This document shows positions 7,933-17,066 of a stretch of 64,000 nucleotides of DNA, in pieces. Position 1 is the first letter of the stretch. Every line of letters begins with the position of its first letter. Both the position numbers and the translations under genes were made by a program. The notes beneath the pieces are model-generated. The model had not been told where the DNA came from. It ran no database searches and was given only the letters and a program-made list of their open reading frames with translations. Source of the stretch: Alphaproteobacteria bacterium (lineage in GTDB: Bacteria > Pseudomonadota > Alphaproteobacteria > UBA6615); contig JAJFIX010000014.1 of assembly GCA_021774575.1 (NCBI GenBank), positions 1 to 64,000 of the forward strand. The letters run 5' to 3'.

Positions 7933-8880
7933 ATGTCCGGTTATCTTATTAGGCGTTTGCTCGGTGCTGCCGTGGTCATGTTCGCGGTCGCGACATTGGT
8001 GTTTTTTATGCTCCGGTTTCTTCCAGGCGACCCGATACAAACAATGTTGTTTGAGATGGGTGACGCTGATGCCGTTGAGCGATTACGGTCTAAGTACGGG
8101 CTGGATCAACCGATATATGTTCAATATTGGAAATGGCTCACTCGAATTGTGGTCGGGGATTTTGGTAACTCCATTTACGGCAGCAGGATTTCCGTTTCGC
8201 AAATTGTGCTTGAGGCTTTGCCGCGTACAATGTCCTTGGCAGCTTTGTCGTTTTTTGTCGCGCTTATCATCGCTATTCCTGCAGGCCTCATTTCTTCCTT
8301 ATACAAACACACCAAACTTGATCACGCGGTAACTGTAATAGCTTTCCTAGGGCTGAGCATGCCCGATTTCTGGTTTGCTATCGTCTTGATTATTATTTTC
8401 GCAGGGAATTTGCATTGGTTGCCGGCAATTGGTTACGCCCCCCTCGCTGACGGATTTTGGGACTGGTTCCGGCATTTGATATTGCCGGCAATTGCCATTG
8501 GCACGCCATTTGCCGCCATAATCGCGCGCATGATCAGATCGTCGATGCTTGAAGTCCTGCAAATGGAATATATGCGCGTCGCCCGATCAAAAGGCCTGCT
8601 GACGTTTCGACTTATTTTGGTTCACGCGTTTCCCAATGCGCTCATCCCGGTTGTAACAGTGATTGGAATCGCATTGGGAATATTGCTGACTGGCACCGTG
8701 GTTGTGGAAAATGTTTTCGCCATCAAGGGGCTTGGACGGGTGCTAATCCAGTCGATCTTGAACCGAGATTATCCTGTCGTCCAAGGCTCGATCTTTGTCA
8801 TATCGGCGATATTTATTTTTGCCAATTTGCTAGTCGATATTCTTTATACGGTCATCGATCCCCGTATACGTTACGATTAG
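7933..8880 (+). CDS. Peptide-type ABC transporter permease (DppB family)
   Basis: This is an inner-membrane permease of 315 residues with the DppB/OppB N-terminal hallmark (RRLLGAAVVMFAVATLVFFMLRFLPGDP), in which a TM helix is followed by the PGDP motif and then LRSKYGLDQPIYVQYWKW. The BPD_transp_1 domain carries the EAA-type coupling loop (YMRVARSKGL) and ends VDILYTVIDPRIRYD. The start at 7933 gives the usual MSGYLIRRLL opening; the longer frame from 7894 adds an unsupported extension. It is followed 14 bases later by its partner permease. Together they form the membrane channel for the binding protein encoded just upstream. Confidence 0.92.
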   Translation: MSGYLIRRLLGAAVVMFAVATLVFFMLRFLPGDPIQTMLFEMGDADAVERLRSKYGLDQPIYVQYWKWLTRIVVGDFGNSIYGSRISVSQIVLEALPRTMSLAALSFFVALIIAIPAGLISSLYKHTKLDHAVTVIAFLGLSMPDFWFAIVLIIIFAGNLHWLPAIGYAPLADGFWDWFRHLILPAIAIGTPFAAIIARMIRSSMLEVLQMEYMRVARSKGLLTFRLILVHAFPNALIPVVTVIGIALGILLTGTVVVENVFAIKGLGRVLIQSILNRDYPVVQGSIFVISAIFIFANLLVDILYTVIDPRIRYD

Positions 8881-8893
8881 CCGGAGCCGTTGA

Positions 8894-9784
8894 ATGACTG
8901 CCGTTACGGAATCAAACGAAATTGCGACATCCTCCGGGCCCCGTAAACGGGCGCTGTGGATACGTCATTTAATGAGGGACAAACGCGCCTTCGTGGGTGT
9001 CGTTATCCTGACAATCTTTGTCGTTTCGGCAATCCTTGCCCCCCTTATTGCGCCCCATGACCCCAATGCAATGGCCTTTAGCATGATGGAAGCCCCGTCC
9101 TGGGTTCACCCGCTGGGCACAGACGATCTTGGCCGCGATCTACTCAGCCGTTTAATATATGGAACCCAAGTATCACTGTTTATCGGTATTTCGACCGTTG
9201 CATTAGCGATGGTTATTGGCGTCACGCTAGGAATTCTTGCGGGTTATTACGGTGGATTTCTTGATACCATCATTATGCGCTACATCGATTTACAATGGGC
9301 GTTTCCAAATTTTATCGTCGCCGTATATTTAGTCGCCATTCTTGGCCAGGGGCTATGGAACGTCATTGCCGCGGTATCGCTGGCTTTTATCGATGATTTC
9401 GCGCGGGTCGCGCGCGGGATGGTGCTGACTATTAAGCAGGAACAATATATCGATGCCGCCCGAACGGTTGGCGTTTCTAACTGGCGGATCATGTGGCGGC
9501 ATATTCTACCAAATGCGACCGCGCCTTTGATTGTACAGGGGACAGTCAGTATTTCATTCGCCATTCTTGCTGAGGCGGCACTGTCTTTTCTTGGGTTGGG
9601 CGTTGGCGTCGATACACCGACCTGGGGTCTTATCCTCGCTGACGGGCGAACGTTTATCTCGCGCGCTTGGTGGATAGGCGTTTTTCCCGGCCTATTTATT
9701 ATGCTGACCGTCCTGTCGATCAATTTCGTTGGCGATGCGCTGCGCGATTACCTTGATGTCAGAGAAAGCAAAGATGATGTCTGA
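8894..9784 (+). CDS. Peptide-type ABC transporter permease (DppC family)
   Basis: The second permease of the importer has 296 residues. After a 25-residue cytoplasmic tail it has the OppC_N helix (RAFVGVVILTIFVVSAILAP), the HPLGTDDLGRDLLSRLIYGT block found in all DppC proteins, and a BPD_transp_1 domain with coupling loop EQYIDAARTVG. It ends NFVGDALRDYLDVRESK, the standard close of this family. It lies 14 bases downstream of the DppB-type gene and is the last + strand gene. It converges on the DppD-type ATPase, with 22 bases between stop codons and no obvious terminator. Confidence 0.92.
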   Translation: MTAVTESNEIATSSGPRKRALWIRHLMRDKRAFVGVVILTIFVVSAILAPLIAPHDPNAMAFSMMEAPSWVHPLGTDDLGRDLLSRLIYGTQVSLFIGISTVALAMVIGVTLGILAGYYGGFLDTIIMRYIDLQWAFPNFIVAVYLVAILGQGLWNVIAAVSLAFIDDFARVARGMVLTIKQEQYIDAARTVGVSNWRIMWRHILPNATAPLIVQGTVSISFAILAEAALSFLGLGVGVDTPTWGLILADGRTFISRAWWIGVFPGLFIMLTVLSINFVGDALRDYLDVRESKDDV

Positions 9785-9806
9785 TAATTTATCGATAATC
9801 GGACTA

Positions 9807-10787
9807 TTATAACTGACCGCTGTTAAAGCACGCCGAATGTTGATTGGTGCCAATTGACTGGATTTCTGGAATCGACATAGCACATTGGTCGGCCGCCCAA
9901 TTACATCGCGGTCGATAGGCACAACCTGCGTCAAGGCGTGTAAGGTCGGGCGGTTGCCCAACGATCGGAACTAGCCGCTCTCCTTGCGCCATATTCATCC
10001 GCGGAACCGAGTTCAATAATCCGACCGTATAAGGATGACGGGGACGCGCATAAATTTCTTTCGTTGTCCCGGATTCAACAATCCGACCGGCATACATGAC
10101 ATTGACCCTGTCCGCGTATCGGGCCACCACGCCAAGGTTATGAGTAATGATGACTTGAGCCATCTGGAACTCTTTGGAGAGAGTTTTCATGAGTTCCAGG
10201 ATTTGTGCCTGAATAGTTACATCAAGGGCAGTCGTCGGCTCATCGGCAATGAGAAGTTTGGGTTTGCACGATATCGCAATTGCAATCATCACCCGCTGAC
10301 GCATGCCGCCGCTGAAATGATGCGGATATTGTTTCAGCCGTTTTTCTGGGTCGGCGATGCCAACCATTTCCAATAGTTCAATCGATCGTTTCGTCGCCTG
10401 TTTCCGGTTCAATTTCAAATGCTGGCGCATAGACTCGGCCATTTGCACGCCGATGCTCAACACCGGATTTAATGACGTCATCGGCTCTTGAAAGATCATG
10501 CCGATTTGGCCACCCCGAACTTCACGCATGTCTTCTTCGGCAAGGTCGAGTAAATTTCGGCCCTCGAACATGATTTTGCCGTGGCGGATTCTGCCCGGCG
10601 GACTTGGAACGAGGCCGAGCACAGACATTGCGCTGACTGATTTTCCGCACCCAGATTCGCCGACGATAGCGACGACTTCGCCTGGCTCAACCGAATAAGA
10701 TATGCCGTTGACGGCTTTTACCAACCCCGTTTCAGTGCGAAACTCAATCTCCAAATCCTCGACAGAAAATAATGTTTCCACTTTCAT
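9807..10787 (-). CDS. Peptide-type ABC transporter ATPase (DppD/OppD family)
   Basis: This nucleotide-binding subunit (326 residues) has Walker A GESGCGKS, Q-loop IFQEPMTSLNPV, signature FSGGMRQRVMIAIA, Walker B LLIADEPTTALD and H-loop IITHNLGVV. The oligo_HPY tail has CAYRPRCNWAADQC. The FSGGMRQRV and EPTTALDVTIQAQIL forms distinguish DppD from DppF. It lies last in a minus-strand run after the amidase, gamma-glutamyltransferase and DUF1028 genes, so the two ATPases of one transporter are transcribed from opposite ends of the locus. This physically ties the hydrolases to the transporter. Confidence 0.92.
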   Translation of the reverse strand: MKVETLFSVEDLEIEFRTETGLVKAVNGISYSVEPGEVVAIVGESGCGKSVSAMSVLGLVPSPPGRIRHGKIMFEGRNLLDLAEEDMREVRGGQIGMIFQEPMTSLNPVLSIGVQMAESMRQHLKLNRKQATKRSIELLEMVGIADPEKRLKQYPHHFSGGMRQRVMIAIAISCKPKLLIADEPTTALDVTIQAQILELMKTLSKEFQMAQVIITHNLGVVARYADRVNVMYAGRIVESGTTKEIYARPRHPYTVGLLNSVPRMNMAQGERLVPIVGQPPDLTRLDAGCAYRPRCNWAADQCAMSIPEIQSIGTNQHSACFNSGQL

Positions 10788-10808
10788 ACCCCTTTTGTCT
10801 TCCGCCCC

Positions 10809-11453
10809 TTAGCCGCGCCGTGGCATCTGCGCACGAAAGCCCAGCATATGTTCGGTTTGGGTTAGATCGAAAATACGCTTCAATTCTGGTAACGGATCGG
10901 TGTGGTCGTCAACTCGAAGATCTAACTCTGCATATTCTCGCTCGCCGGCAATATAGATCGCCGCCGACTGTTTCCCTCGCTTGTCGCCGCCGGCGGCTTC
11001 GCCGGCATCCAGAGCCGCCAATAAGCGTAACGCAAAATCTAAATTGGAGGCCTCTTGGTAGGCTGTCGCCATTTGCGCGATGACTTGGGGGCCAGCCAGC
11101 ATGTTCCCGGCAACTGAGAAACCGTCATTGGTTTTGTGCCCGGCCCAATCAATACATTCAGCACCGGTCCAAGCGGCGGTTTTTCCATTGCTGTCGATTA
11201 TATGAACTTGACGAATGTCGCGTCCTTCGTCTGCTCCGGTCAGCTTGGCAAGCAGCGGCTCCACCTCTTGCCCGCCGGTCAGCCCTTTGATCGCGTCAAT
11301 ACCGAGATATGGATTAACCTTGGCCTGGCTCGACGCCGCGCCGATGCCATTTGCGGCGTGAATACAATAAGCACCAACAGCGATAAATTTACTGGCAATT
11401 GCCACGCCGAAAAAGCCTGAGTCCGGGTCTCTTGCAACAATGGAGAATGTCAT
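10809..11453 (-). CDS. DUF1028 family protein
   Basis: This 214-residue protein opens MTFSIVARDPDSGFFGVAIASKF, the signature of DUF1028, a family thought to have an Ntn-hydrolase-like fold. Further family blocks are AASSQAKVNPYLG, IDSNGKTAAWTG, CIDWAGHKT, SVAGNMLAGP and GGDKRGKQSAAIY. The biochemical activity is not established to my knowledge. Homologues often sit beside peptidases, amidases or peptide transporters, and that is the case here: gamma-glutamyltransferase upstream and a DppD-type ATPase 21 bases downstream. It is likely a cytoplasmic hydrolase acting on the imported compound, but that is inference from context. Confidence 0.85.
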   Translation of the reverse strand: MTFSIVARDPDSGFFGVAIASKFIAVGAYCIHAANGIGAASSQAKVNPYLGIDAIKGLTGGQEVEPLLAKLTGADEGRDIRQVHIIDSNGKTAAWTGAECIDWAGHKTNDGFSVAGNMLAGPQVIAQMATAYQEASNLDFALRLLAALDAGEAAGGDKRGKQSAAIYIAGEREYAELDLRVDDHTDPLPELKRIFDLTQTEHMLGFRAQMPRRG

Positions 11454-11488
11454 CGTGTAATCGCCTTTCGCTGTTTAGTGTGCCCAAC

Positions 11489-13318
11489 CTAACGACACAC
11501 GGCGTATGCCTGCATCAGTCTCGGCGTTGCAGCAGCCAGGATCATGTCATCTTCTTGGGCTGCCGCACACATGCGGCCCACTGACCAATTCGGTAAAACA
11601 TTCATCCGATGCCCAAATTCCTCAAGCTCGGCAATTGTCCGATCTGGGAAATTGCCCTCGATCATAAGTTGGCCTGGCGCGCTGCGACGGGGATAAAACG
11701 ATGAGTTAAAGTGGTTGGTGAAAAATTGTGGGGCGTCGATGCTTTCCTGCAGGTTCATTCCATGATGCACATGGCGTAGGAAAAAAGTTAGTGCCCATTG
11801 ATCTTGTTGATCACCGCCTGGTGTGCCGAAGGCTAGATAAGGAGCGCCGTCACGATAGGCCAGCGTTGGTGTCAATGTGGTGCGCGGACGCCGACGTGGG
11901 GCCAAGCTCGACGGTAATCCCTCATCAAGCCAGAACATTTGCGCTCGTGTACCGAGGCAAAAACCAAGCTCAGGGATAACCGGAGAGCTTTGCAACCATC
12001 CGCCGCTCGGTGTTGCGGTGACCACATTGCCGTTGCGGTCAATCACATCAAGGTGGCACGTGTCGCCGGGCGTGCGCTCGACCTTAAGGCGGCCAGCTTG
12101 CATCCGTGCACGCACCTGCTCTTCAAGATGGGCCATGGTCGGTTCACCGGATCCGTCGTCTGCACTGGGCGGGCTGCCTTCTTGTCGGGTACTTGCTGAT
12201 ACGGCGGCTTCAAATCCGTCGATCACGCCGGGGCGAAGTTCGAGGGAAGCGGAAGGCCCTATCAAATTTCGGCGATCGGCGTTGTAGTCATCTGACAGCA
12301 ATTTTGCCAATGGAACATCTGCGAAATCCGGGTCGGCGTAATAGGCCTCGCGGTCGGCATAAGCTAGTTTTGCGCATTCGACGATGGTGTGGACAAACTC
12401 TGCGCCATTCGGGTCCATTGCCGCCAAGTTAAACCCTTTGAGCAAAGCCAATTGCTGCAAAAACACCGGGCCTTGCCCCCAGGGGCCAGTTTTACAGACC
12501 TGATAGTTTTCATAGTCATAGGTTGCCGGTGCTTCATATGTTGCCGACCAATTTGCCAAATCATCACCGGTCAACAGGCCTGAATGCGCGTCACCAGAGC
12601 TATCCAGAAATTCGTTATCGCGACAAAATCGGTCGATGCATTCAGCGATCGGGCCCTTGTAGAAATATGCCTGTGCGGCTTCGATTTGTGCCTCGCGATC
12701 CGGTCCTGCGGCCTCGCCTGCTTTGACAATGCGTTGATATGTTTCGGCCAAAACCGGATTTCGGAAAAGAGCATTGGCTTTAGGTAAATTACCGCCTGGT
12801 CGGTAGATGGCCAGTGAGCTTGGCCAGGCTCTCTCAAATAATGGTGTGACGGCATCAATGAGATTTGCAACCGCCGGTAATAATGGATACCCATTGGCCG
12901 CATAGGATATTGCAGGCGCAAGAACTTGGCCCAAAGTAAACGTCCCATGATCGCGTAACAGCGCGCACCATGCATCGAACGCGCCGGGAACGACCGCGGC
13001 GAGCAACCCTGTGCCTGGAACATGGTCTAGGCCAAGGCTGCGATAATAATCAATCGTCGCACTCCCAGGTGAGACACCCTGACCGCACAAAACATTGGGG
13101 CCACCGTCACGTACGCTATGAAACATGATCGGTACGTCGCCGGCCGGGCCGTTTAAGTGAGGCTCGACAATTTGCAAAACAAAGCCGGTGGCAACCGCTG
13201 CATCGAAGGCATTTCCACCCGCTTCCAATATGGACATACCGGTTGCCGATGCGAGCCAATGGGTTGATGTGACTGCACCAAAAGTGCCGCGTAATTCTGG
13301 GCGGGTGGTGAAATTCAT
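11489..13318 (-). CDS. ggt: Gamma-glutamyltransferase family protein, cytoplasmic form
   Basis: This 609-residue precursor belongs to the gamma-glutamyltranspeptidase/cephalosporin acylase family. The N-terminal large-subunit region has the ILEAGGNAFDAAVATGF and GPAGD motifs. The autocleavage and nucleophile site is GDTCHLDVIDRNGN, with Thr near residue 420; TTH or TSH is more usual here. The small subunit has RRRPRTTLTPTLA and GTPGGDQQDQ. No signal peptide is visible, so the enzyme would act in the cytoplasm on imported substrate. It sits between the amidase and DUF1028 genes in one minus-strand operon. Without a biochemical assay it could be a transferase, a hydrolase or an acylase. Confidence 0.9.
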   Translation of the reverse strand: MNFTTRPELRGTFGAVTSTHWLASATGMSILEAGGNAFDAAVATGFVLQIVEPHLNGPAGDVPIMFHSVRDGGPNVLCGQGVSPGSATIDYYRSLGLDHVPGTGLLAAVVPGAFDAWCALLRDHGTFTLGQVLAPAISYAANGYPLLPAVANLIDAVTPLFERAWPSSLAIYRPGGNLPKANALFRNPVLAETYQRIVKAGEAAGPDREAQIEAAQAYFYKGPIAECIDRFCRDNEFLDSSGDAHSGLLTGDDLANWSATYEAPATYDYENYQVCKTGPWGQGPVFLQQLALLKGFNLAAMDPNGAEFVHTIVECAKLAYADREAYYADPDFADVPLAKLLSDDYNADRRNLIGPSASLELRPGVIDGFEAAVSASTRQEGSPPSADDGSGEPTMAHLEEQVRARMQAGRLKVERTPGDTCHLDVIDRNGNVVTATPSGGWLQSSPVIPELGFCLGTRAQMFWLDEGLPSSLAPRRRPRTTLTPTLAYRDGAPYLAFGTPGGDQQDQWALTFFLRHVHHGMNLQESIDAPQFFTNHFNSSFYPRRSAPGQLMIEGNFPDRTIAELEEFGHRMNVLPNWSVGRMCAAAQEDDMILAAATPRLMQAYAVCR

Positions 13319-13343
13319 CTAGATTTTCCGTTCTTATTTAAGG

Positions 13344-14288
13344 TTATTCGAAAACAATGCGGGGAAAATAAAAAGAAACTACCCAATTTGGAACGTCAAC
13401 AATTTCACTAATTTTTAGATCACCGCAGACGCTGCACAGCAAGTACGCATCCATCGCAGACAATCCATGTTGGGCACTGAGAAGATCGATCATGTAGCTT
13501 ACAGCGTCATGGGCAGCGCTCATGAGGTCGGGCCCAATACCCGCGGTAACATCGTACCCTTTCGCATCTAAATGTCGGGTGACCGGGCCTGGCGTGGTAA
13601 AACGCGGAAACGGAATATTGGCGTCGTGAACTAATTCAAAACGAAGAGCCACGGACATCGGGCTTTCAATGGCTGTGCCGCAAATCTCACCGTCGCCTTG
13701 TGCTGCATGGGTATCGCCGACCGAGAACAGCGCGCCCTCGACCTCGACCGGTAGAAAGAGTTCCGTCCCGGCGGCAAGATCTCGGATATCCATATTGCCC
13801 CCGACCTGTCGCGGCGGCACGACCGAATGCACGCCGGCTTCCCGCGGAGCGACGCCGATAGTGCCGCAAAATGGTTTTAACGGCACTCTTCCTCCCGGCC
13901 CGTAGGCGGCTGGCATAGACGCGCTCTTTTCGTAGGACCAAATGTGAAGGGCGGGGTCAGGAAACTGGTCAGCCAATAAACCAAATCCGGGAATATTGGC
14001 CGTCCAGCCCCAACCCGAAGGCTCAAAGGCCAGAATAGACACCTTTAAAGCGTCGCCAGGTTTGGCTCCATCTATGAAGATCGGTCCGTTGACGGGATTG
14101 ATGCGACCGAAATCAAGGTCGGCAACATCACCAACCAGTGATTGCGAAGACAGTTGTCCGGCCGAGGCTTCTTGGACATCGAATTCCACACTTTCGCCCG
14201 GCGTCACGGTAAGAATAGGCGCAATCGAATTATCCCAGGACGTATGACATTGATGGGAATGAATTGTATGGTTTGTCTTGAGGTTCAT
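13344..14288 (-). CDS. Acetamidase/formamidase family protein
   Basis: This 314-residue member of the FmdA_AmdA family hydrolyses short-chain amides to ammonia and a carboxylate. Typical blocks are GPIFIDGAKPGDALKVSILAF, FCGTIGVAP, GGNMDIRDL, LFLPVEVEGALFSVGDTHAAQGDGEICGTAIE and SAMDAYLLCSVCGDLKISEIVD. The HAAQGDGE segment carries the conserved metal and active-site residues. It is the promoter-proximal gene of the minus-strand hydrolase and ATPase run, 25 bases before the gamma-glutamyltransferase gene. The exact amide substrate cannot be read from the sequence. Confidence 0.92.
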   Translation of the reverse strand: MNLKTNHTIHSHQCHTSWDNSIAPILTVTPGESVEFDVQEASAGQLSSQSLVGDVADLDFGRINPVNGPIFIDGAKPGDALKVSILAFEPSGWGWTANIPGFGLLADQFPDPALHIWSYEKSASMPAAYGPGGRVPLKPFCGTIGVAPREAGVHSVVPPRQVGGNMDIRDLAAGTELFLPVEVEGALFSVGDTHAAQGDGEICGTAIESPMSVALRFELVHDANIPFPRFTTPGPVTRHLDAKGYDVTAGIGPDLMSAAHDAVSYMIDLLSAQHGLSAMDAYLLCSVCGDLKISEIVDVPNWVVSFYFPRIVFE

Positions 14289-14509
14289 GACTTGACGGCT
14301 TTCCCAATTGCCGTTCTGACATGGTTGTAGATCGGCGGCTCAATTAGGATAAAGATCTGTTAGAGGTTCGTCAAAAAAATGGTTGGGTAGACGTACTGGT
14401 GATATAACGATTACAGTTCAAGCTTGTTGGGGACGTCCTATACTTATGTGCTGCACCCGCCAAAATAGGCGAGACTTCGTCAAGAATATTATTTGGGAAA
14501 ACGTGATCA

Positions 14510-15376
14510 ATGACCACCATGCAAAGCCGTTTTGTAACAATGAGCGACGGTGTTCAACTTCATTGTCTCGACGGTGGGCCGTCCAACACGACACCATTGA
14601 TCATGATCCATGGCTGGGCTGGTACTGGCGCATATTTTAAGCACCAATTCGATGCCTTCACCGAGAACAAACGGGTTATTGCTCTAGATTGTCGGGGATG
14701 TGGTCAGTCGGAAAAACCGGACTATGGTTACCGGGTAAGCCGTTATGCCGCCGATCTTAGAGACTTGATGACGGCCATGGACATAGAAAAGGCGGATTTG
14801 TTGGGCCACTCAATGGGGGCGACAGTGATTTGGTCGTACCTAGATCTTTTTGGGCATGAGGGCCGGGCCGACCACCTGATTCTAGTTGATGGTACGCCGC
14901 CTTGCCCAATGCCCAAACCGGGCTGGGACCAAGCTGAAATGGACCGACACGGCGTCTTAATGCCCAGCTACGAAGCTTTTTCAAACATTTATGAAAGTGC
15001 ACGAAAAACAAAAACCCTTGAAGACGCAAAAGCAAATTTCGCAATGTTTGTTTCAGACCAGATGTCTGAAGAGGATATAAGTTGGCTGGCGCAAAACAGC
15101 ATGGCCATGCCCGGTCAATATGCAGCTGATATCCTTGCCGATGTGGCTGGCGGCGATTGGCGCGACGTGCCCCGACGCACAAAATTGCCAACTCTCGCCG
15201 TAACCTGTCGAGGACGCCCGACCTCTGAGCTTCGCCATCAATGGTTGGCCGGTGAGATGCCCCATGCACAGATCGAATATTTCAACCCCGACGAAGGCGG
15301 ATCTCACTGCATGTTTTTCGAAAACCCCGAAAAGTTCAATGCTATCGTGCTCAATTTTCTAAAACGGACGGGGTGA
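14510..15376 (+). CDS. Alpha/beta-fold hydrolase
   Basis: This 288-residue hydrolase has the oxyanion segment IMIHGWAGTG, the nucleophile elbow LLGHSMGATV (Ser in GHSMG), a catalytic Asp candidate after the cap region, and the C-terminal His in GGSHCMFFENPEKFN. A cap domain occupies roughly residues 125-210. No signal peptide is present. The substrate is unknown; esters, lactones or enol-lactones are common for this group. The gene faces the first TRAP operon and diverges from the amidase operon, with a 221-base promoter region between, so it could serve either pathway. Confidence 0.85.
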   Translation: MTTMQSRFVTMSDGVQLHCLDGGPSNTTPLIMIHGWAGTGAYFKHQFDAFTENKRVIALDCRGCGQSEKPDYGYRVSRYAADLRDLMTAMDIEKADLLGHSMGATVIWSYLDLFGHEGRADHLILVDGTPPCPMPKPGWDQAEMDRHGVLMPSYEAFSNIYESARKTKTLEDAKANFAMFVSDQMSEEDISWLAQNSMAMPGQYAADILADVAGGDWRDVPRRTKLPTLAVTCRGRPTSELRHQWLAGEMPHAQIEYFNPDEGGSHCMFFENPEKFNAIVLNFLKRTG

Positions 15377-15983
15377 CCAGGTGGCACTGCCACGTTAAAC
15401 CGCCGGTTCGCGCCACGCCGCCAGCGTTCTTGCTTAGGCATCCTAATTACCTGTCCCATCAGTAGCATTCCCTTTTCATTTGTTTCGGGAAATCCGGTAG
15501 AAGCCATTAAAAACAAGGGCCTATCGACGGTGATTTTGAGGCGTTTGCCTATTACGGTACAAAATTTCCGTGTAAACCGGGGTTTGATAGAGAATTTTCG
15601 GCGGAGACGGATTCGCTCTAGACTGCGCCCCCGCCAGCAACCTGAATTTGAAAATATAATTTTGGATTTCGGGATGCCGTGATCGAATTTTGCGCGGGCT
15701 AGCGGAATGAATTCGAGCGACCGAGGGTGCCAAAAACTATCCCTCGATAACGATATACTCGGGTGGGTAGGTGCAGTGTGGAGCGTTCATTTTCTCTGAC
15801 AATGTCATCGACCGTCCAGGTGCACATTTAATTCCACCCACTGCACGCTGCGTTGACGCTTCTCCTGATAACTTGTATGATAACATGACAGCATATGACC
15901 TGATTATAATATGGTCGTGTGTATCTGCTGGGATGGGCGTTTGGTTTTTGGGCGCGTATCAAAAAATGGGAGGAGTCAGAACG
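15377..15983. other. Long intergenic region before the first TRAP operon
   Basis: Some 600 bases have no convincing gene. Two minus-strand frames of about 70 codons (15304-15516 and 15521-15733) have no recognisable similarity and no ribosome sites. The last 110 bases contain the promoter and regulatory candidate listed separately. The middle part (about 15480-15730) could be a decayed gene or a dispersed repeat, which cannot be decided here. Confidence 0.35.
15873..15910 (+). promoter_or_regulatory. Candidate promoter with TTGTATGAT half-site, first TRAP operon
   Basis: TTGTATGAT (15873-15881) lies 23 bases before a perfect TATAAT (15905-15910) upstream of the first TRAP binding-protein gene. 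The same 9-mer, reversed, occurs in the inverted repeat between kduI and the hydratase gene. No good -35 box is present, consistent with a regulated promoter. A GntR-type regulator is encoded at 27289-28062, but the link is inference. Confidence 0.35.
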
Positions 15984-16979
15984 ATGAAATATGCTCTTTT
16001 ACGCAAAATGAGTGTCACTGCGTTTTCGGGTGCAATGGTGCTAGCCGCTTCCGTATCGACCGCGAGTGCGGAATGGAAGGGGTGGAACATTCATGTTGCC
16101 GGCGCGCATCCGAGCTCGTTTGCCATGGATAAATTCGCCGAACTCGTCAATGCCGGGACCGAAGGTCGCATTGGCGCCGACGTATTCCATGGCGGCGTCT
16201 TGGGCAATCAGTCCGACGCTATTGATCAGCTGCGGCTGGGTGCAATTCAATTTGGTAATTTCAATGTCGGTCCCCTCGGTCGCGTTGTACCGGCAACAAG
16301 CGTAGCCTTGCTGCCGTTCGTTTTCCGGGATGTTGGCCACATGTTCCGTTCGGTCGATGGTCCGTTCGGCGATGCGCTTTCAGCGGCGATGGTCGAAGAA
16401 GGTATCTTGCCCGTTGGTTGGGTTGGCTCTGGTGCGCGCTCGTTCTATAACAATGTGCGCCCGATCACCGAGCCTGCCGATCTCGTCGGCTTGAAAATAC
16501 GTACCCCCGGAAATGATCTGTGGGTTGGCATGGTCCAGTCCCTGGGCGGCAATGCAACGCCGATGGATTTTTCTGAGGTATTCCAGGCGCTGAAAACCAA
16601 TGTGCTCGACGGTGGTGAGAATAACTTCCCGTCCTTCGTGTCGGTAAAGCATCATGAGGTCTCGGCATTCTTGTCGTTGACCGAGCATATGATGCTGCCT
16701 GAGTGCATTTGCGTTAACCTTGCCGCTTACAACGATTTGTCCGATGCCGACCAGGCGGTCGTGCGTGAGGCCGGTCGAGTTGCTGCAAACTTGCATCGCG
16801 AGCTGTGGGATAACGATGCTGCGGCGGCACGTGTTGAAGCCGAGGCAGCGGGTGTTGTGATCAACACAATTCCCGATAAGTCGGCATTCCAGGCCGCGAT
16901 GGCACCGGTCTACGACACGTTCAGAGAAAACAATCCGGAACTTGCATCGCTGATCGACGATATTCAGGCGATCCAATAA
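15984..16979 (+). CDS. TRAP transporter substrate-binding protein (DctP family), system 1
   Basis: This 331-residue periplasmic binding protein has a clear Sec signal (VLAASVSTASA, then E) and the DctP fold. The SFAMDKFAELVNAGTEGRI helix, GGVLGNQSDAIDQLRLGAIQFG, and the ligand-contact segment (KIRTPGNDLWVGMVQSLGGNATPMDFSEVFQALKT) are visible, with the conserved Arg that binds a substrate carboxylate in KIRTP. GGGAGGA lies about 10 nt before the ATG. It is followed by a stem-loop and then the two membrane subunits. The substrate is probably an organic or sugar acid, given the uronate genes next to it. Confidence 0.92.
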   Translation: MKYALLRKMSVTAFSGAMVLAASVSTASAEWKGWNIHVAGAHPSSFAMDKFAELVNAGTEGRIGADVFHGGVLGNQSDAIDQLRLGAIQFGNFNVGPLGRVVPATSVALLPFVFRDVGHMFRSVDGPFGDALSAAMVEEGILPVGWVGSGARSFYNNVRPITEPADLVGLKIRTPGNDLWVGMVQSLGGNATPMDFSEVFQALKTNVLDGGENNFPSFVSVKHHEVSAFLSLTEHMMLPECICVNLAAYNDLSDADQAVVREAGRVAANLHRELWDNDAAAARVEAEAAGVVINTIPDKSAFQAAMAPVYDTFRENNPELASLIDDIQAIQ

Positions 16980-16995
16980 CGGTCTAGCCGAAATT

Positions 16996-17034
16996 ATGGT
17001 CGCTTATGGTAAAGAACATGCCGTGAGCGGCCAT
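16996..17034 (+). terminator. Attenuator stem-loop between TRAP binding protein and membrane subunits (system 1)
   Basis: ATGGTCGCTTA pairs with TGAGCGGCCAT (nine Watson-Crick pairs, one G-U pair and one mismatch) across 17 loop bases, followed by TCTTTTG. It sits 16 bases after the binding-protein stop and 32 bases before the DctQ start. The likely role is to lower membrane-subunit expression relative to the binding protein. Confidence 0.55.
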
Positions 17035-17066
17035 TCTTTTGGGCAAATTTTGCTGGGTTAAAAACC

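Noticed and set aside
15304-15733. Two consecutive 70-codon minus-strand frames after the alpha/beta hydrolase
   Set aside because: No recognisable product and no start signals; a decayed gene or repeat is possible but cannot be supported.
16380-16976. A 198-codon minus-strand open frame inside the TRAP system 1 binding-protein gene
   Set aside because: It is a mirror of the real DctP gene with no independent support.
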